Part shown: positions 11,641 through 55,079 of the stretch, piece by piece | Layout: each line of letters begins with the position of its first letter | How positions within the stretch are numbered: the first letter of the stretch is position 1 | Source of the DNA: Cristatella mucedo | Taxonomy: Eukaryota; Bryozoa; Phylactolaemata; Cristatellidae | DNA: 64,000 nucleotides | Direction: 5' to 3' | Assembly: GCA_009760855.2 (NCBI GenBank) | Contig: WPIO01000001.1 | Span: 18,379,501 to 18,443,500 of the forward strand | Position numbers and translations under genes: made by a program | Notes under the pieces: model-generated | The model's database searches: none | The model's input: only the letters and a program-made list of their open reading frames with translations | Told to the model about the DNA's origin: nothing

Positions 11641-12979
11641 TGGTTAGCTCTAAATCACGATGTAAAGTTGCTAGAACGAACCGATGAACCGATGTAATTG
11701 CGTAGCTGCTGGGTCACAGCCTACAGTGCATGTGTCTTCCCCGGCAAGCTCGGACGCAGTAGACATGGCAGGAAAGGAAGCATCTGCATTATTTTCCCCT
11801 ACCCGTCGCTTAGCTAGTTGTCCTGCTAGAGCTACAATAAATCACCGAAACTGTCATCAGGCCCTCAGTAATCCCGGGGCCACCCCTAATGCACGCCCGT
11901 AGAACGCATTCAATGTTCATTACGCCCGTAATAATCTTTGTGACTCACGACGGTGCCGATTGTCTGTTTTCTGCACCTAGACCGGGCTGATATCCGACAG
12001 ATGGCAGACAATAATTGACGCCACTCGGACAACTTTCTCTTGGTTGTATATCCGGAGGTCAGCGATGGAAGATTGTCTCGACGATCGAAGTCTCAATGGA
12101 ATAGGAAATGGAAAGATCAAGTCTCGATGGAAGAGCAGCCAGCGTCGCTCGTTTATCGCTGGACTTTAAGCCACTTCCTGTCCTCTCTTGGTGGTGCGTC
12201 AGGTCTCTCGAATTGAGTCCCTCGACTGTCAGTTGCTATCGATGTTAGCAATCAGTCCCACGTGAGATAAGCATTATTTCAGATTTGTCAATTTTGTTCC
12301 GTTTCTATGTCTTGCGACTTTCTTGTGTCAAGTGACTAACATTCATTTTGGCAGCCTAGAGGGCCCATATTGTGCGCCAAATTTCTTGCGTTGAGCGAAT
12401 TATTTCCTGTCTAAGCCTGGGTGCATGCTCCCCCTCACGACAAAAGGTGCGTACCCGATCAGAAATTCTTATTTCATTGTATTATCTCAATCCATTTTCG
12501 TACTAAATTATGTGCTCCCTAACGGACACGGATCTCATTCGACTACAGTGTGTTTTCTACGTCATCAAAATTTGTCTGTGAATGCCAAAACTGTAAGACC
12601 TCAATGTTCTCCGCAACGAAATAGTATTTTTAGGCTTGCACTCTCGACCTGGCGCTCGCCGTGGTGGAATGCTACACTTTTACGCATTAACTAAAGTTTT
12701 GGATGAACATCTACCAAAACGTAATTTAGCCTTGTCTGAGATACCCTATAGCTTACATCAGTCTTTAAGCCAGCTAAGTCTGCTCATTTTAGGCTTGAAA
12801 AGAATAGGATAATGCCCACATCCATAGTGGCAATTTCACCTTCGTCCAACCTCTCAATCCGTCAGAAGGCTGTCTATATCCTTACGGTATCGAGCAAGTC
12901 CATATCCTTGCTGCATATTTCAAAGCCACGGAGGAGACAGTTCGTAAAGTACCGCTTAAATTCGAAAAGCACAAGGTAC
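11641..12979. other. Unassigned intergenic stretch
   Basis: I recognise no gene. The end, after about 12750, may already belong to the LINE relic that follows, but the frames are too decayed to say. Confidence 0.4.
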
Positions 12980-13830
12980 AATTAAGCAAGCAAGCATTTA
13001 TCATGACCGCTGGTCGACTTAAATGGCTGTCGGTCATCCGGATGCCCTTAAAGTGTGGGCTACCTCAGGGTCGGTCTCAGCTGATCTAACAGCCTCATTT
13101 GTATAGCGTCAGAAGAGCCTATCACCACCGCTTGCAGCGGACGATAAAGGATAGCCGTTGTCAAGGACTCGAATCCACGACGTCGGGTCGCTGAAAAGCC
13201 AGCACCTGGCACCCGAAGGGCGAAGAAGACCCAGACCCCATGCTTCTCGCCATCCGTATACTCTCCCTCTGGCCGATACCATCACCGAGCGCAATCTTCG
13301 ATTCCCTTTATGATGCTGATGACATTCTGCTCTACCTATCCTTCGACTCGTCTGAGCGGCGCTCAGAGTCCGACTCGCTTATCCCCCCTACAGCCTGAAG
13401 CGACAACATTCGCACTTCGATGGACGCTAATTTCCTACGCCTTTAGGACGCTAGCACCTATGTCACAATTATGGGTAAGCCTAGTGTCGCCCTTAAGCTG
13501 AGAGACCTCGCCTTCGAGATTGATTCATCCAGCATCACTCCCGAGACGTTTGCTCGTAATCAGGGAGTGCTATTGAAAGATGTCTTTTCATTGCTGAAAG
13601 TGTTGCCTCCGCTGCCACGTCGACCTCCGGCCGAAATCAGAGGCTGCTTAAACAAGGATGCGAATAGCCAAACGAGTTCATGTTGTTGTTATAGCCAAAC
13701 GAGTTCATGTGTTTATTATATTGGGCCGAGACTCCTACAGCACCCTGCGTTCAGGACTTCTGGCCTGTGCTTTATAGGCTGCAACCGGCTGCATAGAGCT
13801 CAGCAGCTCGCCCGTTTTTTCTGTCATCGT
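12980..13830 (+). mobile_element. LINE relic (RT palm), interrupted by a SINE
   Basis: The first part ends with LKCGLPQGRS, matching the [KY]GVPQGS motif of CR1/L2-like reverse transcriptases. After the inserted SINE it resumes with the palm motif YDADDILLYL near 13310-13340 and then the GKPSV.LKL segment near 13473. The continuity across the insertion shows the SINE landed in an older LINE. Confidence 0.7.
13084..13232 (-). mobile_element. SINE type B copy nested in a LINE
   Basis: The plus strand reads 'taacagcctcatttgtatag', then 'aagagcctatcaccaccgct' and 'ggactcgaatccacgacgtc', which is the SINE-B body and B box in reverse. It splits an RT frame between the VPQG-like and YADD-like motifs. 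Confidence 0.75.
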
Positions 13831-13849
13831 GCCAACTGAATAGTTGACA

Positions 13850-14561
13850 CGTCAGACGATTTCTGTCTTAGATCCAGACTCGCTTGCACTCATACACGCT
13901 CACTCTAAAGTCGCTTCCCTCGCTTGCACTAGCCCATCTAACCTACCTGCTTGCTCCTCCGGTTACGTGCTCTCGCACCGTCTGCTCCTCGGCTCCTAGT
14001 CTTCTCGCAGTCGCTTGAACTAAATTGAAATCGTCTAGCGATCTGACTTTATTTATAATGTAACGGAAGTCTAGAACTTACTTCCGGCTTCTGCCACCAC
14101 CTGCATTAACTTTGCCTCATTCAAGTCCGTTCTAAAGGCGTCGCTGTTTCTCTTAGCCGTCTCTGTGCCCCAGTAAACTGGTCTTTTTTGTTCCGTGTGC
14201 CTTGCGAGCTTATCTGTGCATGATCCGTGCATATCAGTGCATTTTAATAACCAGGGATTCTACTAACTTAAGGTCCTGAGTGTCTTCCTTCTCTGGTGCT
14301 TTTGCGTGCTGGTCTAAGCACGATTTTCTTATTTGGTTACTGCGTCTCTTGCTGAGTGTTGCCAAGTGCCTGGATAGATTCTCTCTCTCTCTCTAGTGTG
14401 CTCTGCAGAAGACCTAGCAATTGCATTATAATTGTAAACCGTAGATTATTACATATGTGGTTTCTAATTACTATAATTCAGGTCCGCTAATAATCTCTGG
14501 ACACCGTCATAATCTGCCCGACTTCGCATGCACCGGCGTTCAATAGCCTGACTGCATTCAT
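13850..14561. other. Unassigned intergenic stretch
   Basis: T- and C-rich sequence with a short CT run near 14380. I see no gene or named repeat. Confidence 0.45.

Positions 14562-14634
<73 letters not shown>
14562..14634. repeat. (CA)n microsatellite
   Basis: About 36 uninterrupted CA units lie roughly 780 bp upstream of the 14-3-3 start codon. Confidence 0.97.
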
Positions 14635-14637
<3 letters not shown>

Positions 14638-14639
14638 GA

Positions 14640-15411
14640 GCTAGCGGCAGCGAAGTTGCTCCGTCGAGCTAGCGCCAGGCGCTCGATTTGAGCTGCGTGC
14701 GGTGCGCGACGGCGAGCGCTGGCATGCGTATAACAGCGCTCTGAACCGAGAGCTCGGACTAAGAATTAAACTAGAAAAATAAAGAGATTTAAAACATGCC
14801 TATTTTGTGCTTATGGCTCGGCCAGCAATGACAATGCAGCAGTCTCTTGCTGTTAAACATCCGTAAGGAGACTCCAGAACGGGTAATTGGCAACGATTAC
14901 TACGCCGACGATTCTCGGCTTTAATTACCACTCAAACCTTCGGCGGCGGCTGCGGGTGCACAATTAGCGTGACCACTTTAAAATCCGGTAACTGTACGAG
15001 CCGCACGGCCAGATCTAACCCCGCCGGTGCAAGTCGGAACGAGCCGCACAGCTCGGCCAAAGCTGGGAATGCGGGTCGGGCCGTGCGGCGGTAGTGTCGG
15101 CGGCGGCGGCTACAAATAGTCCCAACCTGGGTGCCACCATTTGCGGTAAAACTAATGCTGACTAGTCACTTTTTTAGAAAATTAAAAAGATACGTAGGGA
15201 ATTAAGGGAATTTCAAAAAAAGCCGATAACTGTGCCTAATGCTAAACTTCATCAAACCGATCAGGGGCGGGCTGACACCCTAGCTACACGGGCAACGATA
15301 CCGTAGCTAGGATCTACTTTTCAGCCGGCCTCTTGGCGCTTGTCGCCATATTTCCTTCCCCGAACGCCGGTTAATATCCTTCTAGTTCGGCTGATTTGCT
15401 AGTCATCCGAG
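14640..15411 (+). promoter_or_regulatory. Presumed 14-3-3 upstream region and 5' UTR
   Basis: The region is comparatively GC-rich, with CGG runs near 14943 and 15100, and precedes the first coding exon of the 14-3-3 gene. I see no convincing TATA box and cannot place the transcription start. A promoter here is inferred from position only. Confidence 0.4.
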
Positions 15412-18400
15412 ATGGCCGATAAAGAGGATCATGTCTATATGGCCAAGCTTGCAGAGCAAGCAGAGCGCTATGACGGTAAGTGCGGAGGCGCCGCTCAATT
15501 GGGACGGGACGCGGCGGGCCTGTCGTCCTTGGGTGCTTCCGTGACCCCGTACAATCTCTTAACGGGCTTGCGGCCGAGCGGCGGAATTCCCAGCAGCCGC
15601 GACGTTGCGGACGCTTTGTCATGTGTAGCTACTTCGTTTGTCAGTCCATGCTGCTGCCGTAGACTAGTTAGCCAGCCGCTCGCGTTGTGGCTGGGGTTGT
15701 TATGGACCCTGCTGTTTACAGAAATGGTCGAGTGCATGAAGCGGGTGGCGTCTCACGGTTTGGACCTCACCGTAGAGGAAAGGAACTTGCTCTCGGTAGC
15801 CTATAAGAATGTTATCGGTGCGCGGCGAGCGTCGTGGCGGATAATTAGCAGCATGGAGCAAAAGGAAGAATCCAAGAGCTCCGACCTCAAGAAGGAGATG
15901 ATCCAGGAGTACAGAAGTCAAGTACGCAGAGCGCAAGAGGTCGGCTCGGCTCGGTCGCCCGGCATCCGAGCTCGGCTGCCCAAGTAATCGTGGCGCTATT
16001 TTTGTAGGTCGAAAAAGAACTAAAAGCTATTTGCGAAGACATCTTAAATGTGCTTGACAAGCACTTAATACCCGCTGCAGGACACGGCGAGTCGAAAGTG
16101 TTCTACTATAAAATGTACGTATGCACAGTGGTGCTTGGTTCCTTTTTTTTAAGTTTTTCGCTCGTCAGTTGCCGCTGTAAGTATGTAGGACCTGCTGCTC
16201 GTGGTGCACGCTGGTGGCTGTGATCAATAATGGCACACTGCAATTGATTTTGTGAGTAGCATAATTTTCTTGCACGTGAATCAATTTGGTTAGCCAATAC
16301 CCTACAGGTTTTGTAATCTGATGACCGTTCTTACAGCTATATCAAACTGCTTGAATTGCAAAATGCTATGATGTGGACACGTCAAAGTTCCTGCTCTCTC
16401 CGTGTAGCTAGGCAGTAATGCAACGTTTCTCTAGCTGGGCTTATGATAAACAATGCCTTGTCTCGGTGTGTGTGTGTTTGGGTGTGTGTGTGTCCCTTAT
16501 AAAGGGACACACACACACTTAAACTAAGGAGCTCCTGATTTTTGCTGTTGAGATTGCTTGCTTACATTGCATGGTTTTTGGCTGCCCATTTAGTTATTGC
16601 TAAGATGCATGTTTACTACTCTCCTTGCAGATGTAATCGACAAGATCTGTGTAGGCTTTTATGTTTTAGCAGATCACACACACCTGCAACTTGCTAGTTA
16701 TGGATGAACTTGGTGTTTTTCAGAAATTGGACAACCTATGCTTCAAAATTTGCTCGACCGGGATAACTCCTGTAGTGACCTTTCATTAGACGACCACATT
16801 AGCTGCACAGCCAAATCTGCACGCTATCAGATACATAACTTTTTACAAATTTCAGTGTGCTTTGATAAGGATAGCATTTGTGACATCCTGCATAGACTTT
16901 GGTTACTCACTACTCACAGATCTCCCGGCCTGTGCATTAAGGTGCTTCCATTTGATCCAAAACTCAGAAGTTAAGCTTACGTGTTCGTAAACGTCACTAC
17001 TACCACATCGCACCAATACTTCGATTTTCACGGCCCACAAAACAGCTGATTTGTTTCCATGTTTTGTCACCCACTCATTCTCTTACTCCATTCCACCCAT
17101 TCGAACTGCATAACGACTCGACATCATATGACTTAATCGTTAGGCTGTTCTTGTAGCCAACTTCAAATCCGTAGGAAACCTTGCTTCTAGTGAAATGACG
17201 TTTGTGTGTGTTAGAACAGTTCCTGTTATCACTAACCTATTGGCATGCTTCTGAACATTTAATGGCAGGGAAAGAGATACATTTCTCTTAGGGTGCTATA
17301 CTGATGTCATCATTATGTGGCAGCAAGTGTAGTGTATAAGATTTTGTAAATTATAGAATATCCCCCTGTAAGGGCAATGTAATCTAACAAATGGTTTTAC
17401 CACGTAAATTGTTCGCTTACGTATTGTTTTGTTTATTTGGTGGATAGTGTACTACACTAGTCTGATATAGTCGTTATGACCTCAAGCTCCTCCGACCTCT
17501 TAATGATCTACGACTTCCTACCCTGTTTATCATCAATGTATACTACTCAGCCGAGCACCCATCACGATATCTAGATGTGCACCTCTGCCTCTCCTGTGAC
17601 TGAGGAAGCATTAATCATAATGCTGGCATGCCCATTACTTCGGCAGGCAACTATTTGTGTGCATGCCTGTGCCCACCTTTTTCTCTTGTGTTGGTATTTG
17701 CTGGTCTGCTGTGGCCTCATGTCAGCTGGAATTCCTGTGGCATCTAGCTATTGGAACATATCATAGCCTGCTCCTAGCTACTGCTAGATCAAGTAGCAAC
17801 CACTGTACTCGAGCAGTGATGACAGACCGTGAAGAGAGGATGCTGCAACTGGGTCACTTGCTTGAGTGGTAAAGCATGTTGAGCACGTATGTGACAATTG
17901 GGCTAATACGGATCAATGATGAACTGGCAGCACTGCTCGATTAAGCATTTTAACCGCAGACTTGCTCAGGTATAATGATTAAATATTTGTGTAGCACCTA
18001 TAAATCTCTCTGAGCACAACATAGGCTGGAAAAAGCTTATGAACTAGTTAGTCACAGTGATATGCACAGATATAGCACGTTAAGGCACCTAAATGACACA
18101 TCGCATGATCGAAGCTAATACTGTGTTCCGGGCTTTAGGTGCATGGTAACTGCAGGCACGGTCTCCGAAAAGTTTGAAATTGGTTGGAGGCACAGATGAA
18201 CGGCCCAAGTAAGAGGGAGCAGAAGGTTGGCTTATATTGTAAGCTTTTTTTTAGGAGCAATGATACTACAAATAAAAATAAAACATTTCTATAGCACTCG
18301 AAGAGAACTAAATCTCTTTCCAGACACTTTGGTTAGGCTACAATTAGCAAGAAGAAAAGGTGATGTAACCTTGAAGCGTCCTCTTGATTAACAGCCACTC

Positions 18401-20715
18401 TAGGTCAGAGATTGGTGAACAGACAAGCCTAGCTGCCGAGATTTGCACCATCAAGTGTCTTGCAACATAGTTGGAAATACTGCATGTAGAGACGTAAGGT
18501 AGCATGGATTGGTGCAACAAATGCAAGGACCAACTTGGCTTGGGTATCTTTACCTAAGCACAGCAGAATTTTGCAAGAGTATTCAAACCAGTTCTTTCAT
18601 TGTGTGTAAGCGCGGTTCAGTTTTTCACATGCATTTTGTTCTGTGTTTTGTTGGGTCATGTTGGGTGGACTAAACTTTTTTCTGCTTGGCTCGGTTCGCA
18701 ATCGAAGTGACAGTTGTTCTTTGGCTCTTGGGTGGTGTGGTTGGAAACTATGATAGCCGGACCTAGTGTAAGCTGGCTTTACAAATAAACTGTCTTTGTC
18801 TTGGTCCAATGTTGAACACCTCAGTTACCGAAGTGGCGTTTGCTTCACGACGGCTTGCCTACCAGCGCAGTTACTCATTCATCATGCATCCAGTGTTTGT
18901 GTCCATGAAAAAGTGATGCTCTTACTCTAGCCGCTTTTCGGAGCCAGCACACTGCCGTGGCGTGCGCATCTTGGTAATTTTGTGTGATGTCAAGGTTTAT
19001 GTCTTGGTATTTTGTTTAGGATTTGGGTGAACTGCTGCTTGCTAGCAGGCAAGTCTTTGTCTTGGCCTTAGGCTACGTGGATACTCAGGCTCTGTAGGTT
19101 TGGATTGCTTGATTTGTCTTGGTGTGCGCCGAGGCATGCATGTGTCCAGAAGAACGCGTGTTTGATCATCACCTCTCTATTCAGACTAAGAGTTAGTACC
19201 CTTGGTCAGTCTACCAATTGAACTCGAGTCTCTAAACAGTTCCGAGTCGTACCTTGTGTTTACACGAATGGACTTTCACGGACAATCGTTTTGGGCATGT
19301 AAGCATCGAGTCACCTTGGAAAATGAACACTACTCGATCTTTGAATTGTGTTTGGCTGTTAGAACCCCCCCCCCCCCCACACAGGTTTTTGGGTCGTGTA
19401 TATATGTATATTAAATAAACAGCAGGCGTTTAGATTCGGTGATCGGTTGAGAAATCACCTTCTGTAGTCACTTTTGCAGTGTCTCGTTGGATTTCACTTC
19501 ACTTGTTACTTCAATGGCCCTGAATGGCCTACTTCAAATCTCCTGTGCTTGGCCAGCTAATGCTGTGCGAAGTCTACTTGATACTTTGATCTTGGGCAAG
19601 ATCTGTGACCCTGTGGGCCGTTGCAAGGGGCCGTGACTGGTTAAGCTGCATGTGTAGCAGCTGTTGTTTTTCTTCAACCGTCTTACCAGGAGCCCAGTAG
19701 GTATAGATTGTCTTGCATCATCGGAGGTTGGACATTGGTCGGTACGCTTGCTATCGGCTTTCACCGAGAGTTGGAATAGATAGCATGTGTCGATACTCCA
19801 GTGACCGGTCGATGTAGTTGGCGGTACCCTCAGAATTCTTGAGTTTAATCCTCAAGTAGGTGCAGGATGCCGGAGCAGGTAGGTACCTTTGCTTGACACG
19901 AGTTTTTAAAATACCCTAGATGTCTGCAGGCTACGAGTGACTAGTGCACTAGCTCGTCTGCTGCTAATCTGTCTTAGATATGATGCAGATCCTTCTACTA
20001 GAGTGCATGCGACTTATCGCGGTTAACTCAATGCACGACGCGTTGTACTTGGCGCACTGCCCTGTTAGCTGCCTAGTGTGAGGCTTCATCCGACAGTGTC
20101 AGGAAGCTGCAAATAGTTTTCGGTCGCGACTGAGATGATCTGATGATCCAGTCTAGCCCAGGCTGCCGATGCATCTTTTCCAGGAAAGGAGACTACTTCA
20201 GGTACCTTGCCGAGTTCCAGACTGGCACTCACAGGAAAGAAGCGGCCGAGCACAGTCTGGTCGCGTACAAGGGTGCAAGCGACGTTGCCATGACAGACCT
20301 GGCGCCAACACATCCCATCCGCCTCGGTCTGGCCCTGAACTTCTCCGTGTTCTACTACGAGATCCTTAACTCACCCGACCGTGCGTGCCGCCTGGCCAAG
20401 GCAGCATTTGACGATGCGATCGCCGAGCTGGACACCCTTAGCGAGGACAGCTACAAGGACTCGACGCTAATCATGCAACTACTTAGGGACAACCTGACGT
20501 TATGGACGTCGGACCTCCAGTCGGGTAATTACCAAGCCACATTTGGCTCTGGCTTTGCAGAATCTGTGACGTGAGCGCCTCGTTAATACTTAGCTGTCCT
20601 ACCCATATAACTAGATCTATGCCGGTGAGTGCATACATGACTGCAGTGAGACTGTGTTACGGTTTCAGACGATGCTCGTAAAGACGACCTTCAAGATGTA
20701 GACGAGAAGGCCTAA
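15412..20715 (+). CDS. YWHAE: 14-3-3 protein, epsilon type
   Basis: This gene encodes a complete 14-3-3 adaptor, a dimeric cytosolic protein that binds phosphoserine and phosphothreonine motifs in client proteins. I assembled five exons: 15412-15475, 15722-15921, 16008-16114, 20184-20524 and 20669-20715. They join in phase to 252 residues (the family is usually 245-255). The N-terminus has the dimer helix ([11 protein letters not shown]), then [19 protein letters not shown], then DKHLIPAA and [19 protein letters not shown], then the signature [20 protein letters not shown]. The basic pocket residues K, R and R of these motifs are present. The DKHLIPAA segment and acidic tail ending DVDEKA favour the epsilon class. 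All introns are GT-AG; the third (about 4.1 kb) contains LINE relics. Intron 1 is 246 bp and stop-free in frame. The gene converges on Spb1. Confidence 0.97.
16482..16518. repeat. Inverted repeat made of GT and AC tracts
   Basis: A 17-bp arm ending 'gtgtgtccctt' and its exact complement are separated by 'ata'. It lies in intron 3 of the 14-3-3 gene and probably arose from a microsatellite fold-back. Confidence 0.8.
16740..17190 (+). mobile_element. LINE family 1 relic in 14-3-3 intron 3
   Basis: The frame at 16738-16974 contains [18 protein letters not shown], matching the [19 protein letters not shown] segment of the family 1 copy at 30762-31439. The following 200 bp is a decayed match to its downstream part. 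It has the same orientation as the host gene. Confidence 0.7.
17191..18129. other. 14-3-3 intron 3, unassigned
   Basis: Intron sequence with short open frames only; no repeat family is recognised. Confidence 0.5.
18130..18580 (-). mobile_element. LINE family 1 relics in 14-3-3 intron 3
   Basis: Two adjacent minus-strand pieces are seen. One is near 18130-18200 ('cacggtctccgaaaag'). The other starts at about 18270 with the family tail ('agagaactaaatctctttcc') and runs to about 18570 with the 'gacaagcctagctgccgag' region. Both are heavily mutated. Confidence 0.65.
18581..20183. other. 14-3-3 intron 3, unassigned 3' part
   Basis: This holds no recognised repeat apart from a poly-C run at about 19367-19379. 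The acceptor 'cttttccag' ends at 20183. Confidence 0.5.
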
Positions 20716-21112
20716 ATGCAAGAGGCATATAAGGACGGTACTTCACACTTGTGCCACCTGTCTGAGCATACGAGGATCGGCAGACCGAAATTTGTACCGA
20801 GTTCGATAAAATGCCGGGCGGCGCCCCTCGCTGATCGTCAGTGTGTCCACCGACCGTGTCGTAGCGAGCACGCTGCGAGGACGGCTCCAACTCCTCCGTG
20901 TGCTTTCTTTTCTAATTGCTGTCATTTTTTCGTCTACGTGCCACCATGCTGGCAGTCTAGGATGTGCAGTTGTGGTTTGTCTAGTTGATGCCATGGTCTA
21001 TTTCCTGATCACAGTGATAAACCCGTGGCTGTGCGTGAACACAACTGCTTTCATTCAAGTTGTACGGAGAAAGAGTCAGTGCAGAGTACATGTCTAGCCA
21101 GATTCTTGTCTC

Positions 21113-21126
21113 AATAAAGGTTTATT
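21113..21126. terminator. Back-to-back polyadenylation signals of two convergent genes
   Basis: The sequence 'aataaaggtttatt' holds AATAAA on the plus strand (21113-21118, for 14-3-3, 398 nt past its stop) and AATAAA on the minus strand (21121-21126, for Spb1, 62 nt past its stop). Only two bases separate them. With cleavage normally 10-30 nt beyond each signal, the mature 3' ends should overlap by some tens of bases. Confidence 0.8.
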
Positions 21127-21187
21127 GTACAATCCCTTCCCGTGCCCGTGCAAGGGCCAGTCAGGGTTCGCTTGCTTGCAGAAGGCC

Positions 21188-52037
<30,850 letters not shown>

Positions 52038-52865
52038 AGTCGCCGCTACGATCTGACAGAGAGTTATAAAGTCTGGACCCTACTCCACGCGGCTGCACAA
52101 CGCAGGACACCTGGTCAGCCTTGACATTAACCCTGACCTTCACCTGCTTCCTTTCCGGCTACCGGCATAGCCGGTTTCGCCGTTGCTGCCGTAAACTCCG
52201 AATGTCGGCCGCGGCGAGCGGACTGCGCTACTGTACGTGCGCTTAATGTCGGTCATGACAGTACAGTAGGTTCGCTCTGGCAGCGGAGCAGACCGATTGA
52301 GACGTCCGCGTCAGCGCTTCCCTGGGGGGTGCGGCGGAAAGTGGGCGAGAGTTGAACCCGATAGACGGAGCCGGTAGCGCGACGGATTGCCGTCAGTGGT
52401 GTTGCCGATTTCGTATTTAAAGTGGTTATATTAGTTGTTCTGATGAAATCAATGCGTTTGATTCCTATGGTGTATGGTAATATGTAGAAACGGCGCAACA
52501 GCTCGAGAACGTACGAAGGTACGTTCTCCGGCTTTTCAGTTGACCGCTACATATTCTGAACGCGATAAGCCCCTTTGTCCTAGAATCGCCTGGCAGAGGG
52601 AAACCTCTTCAGGCCTCTTGGAATTGCATGCTCCTCCGTCGCTTTCAAGCCGTTTGCAGCCTCGCTGCAGTCTTTCGAATCTCATGTATGCAGTCGCTCC
52701 AACAGCAAGCTACCAGTGGTAGTAGTCATAATCCCGCGAATCGCGAAACCATAACACCCTCGATATTTATGCTGCCCAATAAACATATCTTTTTTGCCCC
52801 TTATGCTCAATCCTCCGTCTTACCTGCCCAACTGGTGAAATGCTACAACCCGCACTAGTCGATAT
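52038..52865 (-). promoter_or_regulatory. Presumed Spb1 upstream region
   Basis: This lies between the Spb1 start codon and an older LINE. A TATA-like 'ttataa' occurs near 52065 but its spacing is not informative. GC-rich sequence occupies 52140-52230. A 10-bp-arm inverted repeat ('gagaacgtac', 'gaag', 'gtacgttctc') is at 52505-52528. The promoter call rests on position. Confidence 0.35.
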
Positions 52866-52869
52866 TTTG

Positions 52870-54712
52870 GATGAGTTTACTCCTCCGAGTAAGCACATTG
52901 TACGCCATCACCGAGATGACGATTTACTGATTTACTGATCGCTGATCTACTGCGGATACTAAACCAGCTAGGCCCACAGAGTGCAAACTTAAGAAAGCAT
53001 GCAAAATATCAGGTCTGACTGTCCATCGGCTGGCATATGAGGATTTTATTTGATCGTAACACCAATTCATCCTAGCAATGGTCAAATCTAGCTTCTATAA
53101 AAAAAACATAATGCAATTGCATATCCACATTTATAAAATGTTGATGTCAATCATCAATGATGTCCTTAAGCGCTCCCGCGTTAGCACACTATCCAGAGAT
53201 CCTTGCGGCGATCTAGCTGATCGTATTCTTGCTTCGTTGTCAGCAGTATAGATAAGATCAGAAAGTTCACCCCTAAGGTAATATCACCCTCTATTGGACT
53301 CCTCACCACAAGATCCTTGCTTTACGTCAGTATCCTCCTTCAGACCTGCGACTAACGAACAGATACGAACTTAATCTCCCGAGTCTAGAAAGAAGCTAGC
53401 CTTGTAGACCTCATATTTACTATTCTCTTTCTTTAAATGTTTGCTGATTGACTGAATTACTAACATAATAAGTAACCCGTAGCCTCAGGTCTTTCCCTGA
53501 ATTCTTAAAAGAAAAACTTTTTGACTACCACTAATTAATAAGTCAACACTGGACCAGGAGAACTTAAGCCACTTCTAAACAGTCTCCCTGCGGCCGCCCC
53601 TACTAAAAATACGAGAATGCTTAAGGGTGGATCAGCTAAACTCGAACAGCAAAAACTTCAAGCCTAACAAGTAAGTTGCAGTTAGGTTTTAAGAGTTAAT
53701 CAATCTACAGAGTCAGCACTGCTGGGAGTGTATTAAGGACAATCTTCTCGGGAATGCTGATTCAAGATGTCTCAACTAATTCTGCTAGATCTTTCGGCAG
53801 TTTTTACGAAAATGATTAATTGCTGACGTGAACACCTGTACATCGGCAAACTCTCTCCAAGTTGAATAACGACGACACAAATTTACTGGTGTTACTCTGA
53901 AATTAACCCTCAAAATGGGCTTGGGCAGCATTTCCCGTTTAACGTATGCATGCATCTGGGTGTTCACGTTCCAAAGTGACCTATCTTTAGATGACCACAT
54001 CAGCTCGACAGTCGTCGGCTTACTCTCAGCTCCGTGGCATTGCAAAAAATTCAGGCCTGCTTAAAATAGAAAAGGATACCTCAGCCAAGCTAGTCCAAGT
54101 ATGTGTGACGACATCCTATCACAAATTTGGCCACGTTGACTTGCAGGTTTTCCTGCCTGTGCAATAAGACCCTTCGTTTATCCAAAACTTCGCAGCTAGG
54201 TTCGATCTATCATGAATGTCGCTATTGCCACATTGCACCATTTCTCACCGACCTGCCCAGCCTCTCCAAAAAGCAGCGTATCGACTTCAAGCTTTTATCA
54301 CTTACTTTCAGGTTCTTTCATTCTTTTGCTCCGGCGTACTTATCCGATCTACTTCAAAATTAAGCTTCGCATCGTATCAACCGCTCTTTTGACTCAAATC
54401 ATTTAGCTGTGCCTCCAAAAAACTTCAAATCCTCGGGAGACTGTACGTTCAGTTTGTATGATCCCTAAGCCTGGAACCCACTCCCGACTGACGGCTTGAC
54501 ATCCCCTGAAAACGAAGCTAAAAACGCACCTGTTCCGCACAGCACTTCCTTGTCCTCTTGAATTGCCCTGTGTGTGCTTATGCCTGCTCAAATTATGCAC
54601 GGCGAGTTGTAACTAACCGATTTAAATGCTTACTTACCAGCATACGGAAAACGCCTGGAAAGAGATTCAGTTCTTCCAAGGTGCTCTTCAAATATCTTAT
54701 TATTATTCTAAA
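52870..54712 (+). mobile_element. Old, near-full-length LINE family 1 relic
   Basis: A chain of decayed matches runs along the plus strand: 'gcgatctagctgatcg' at 53211 (the site the SPIN element hit in another copy), the finger region at 53540-53640, 'ctagatctttcggcagtttt' at 53785, the [11 protein letters not shown] stretch at 53975-54005, the AYLSDLL region at 54335, and the tail with TTATT at 54650-54712. Many stops and indels make it older than the copies at 30528 and 45000. Confidence 0.7.
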
Positions 54713-55079
54713 TCCCAGGAACTAAAATGTTCCATTATTCATTTGTGAGGACGAAGTTACCGGAAATGAACGCCCCTTAGTTAGAGGCATTCAGCTTGCG
54801 TCTGAACTCAAGACATGCTGGTTCTGCGAGCTATGGGCGCAAAGATCTTGCTTGAAACACGATAAGATAATATTCAGTGGTGCCGTGCCGTGTCGCTCGT
54901 AATCGAGACGGCTGTCCGGGGTGGTAGTCAGAATGTAATCACTTCAAAGGAAAACGCAGCAGATATCCGAGGCCTGCACATCGATTGTATGCCGTCACTT
55001 GCTCTCATTACAGTGTCACTATTAGCACCGCTTAGCACTTGCTTACACTGGCTTCTGTTTCTCTTGCTTACACTAGCTC
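54713..55079. other. Unassigned intergenic stretch
   Basis: No gene or repeat recognised. Confidence 0.45.

Noticed and set aside
15412-15987. Single 191-codon frame as the 14-3-3 protein
   Set aside because: It runs through two introns; correct splicing restores a full-length 14-3-3 with matching phases. The retained-intron idea is kept as a finding only.
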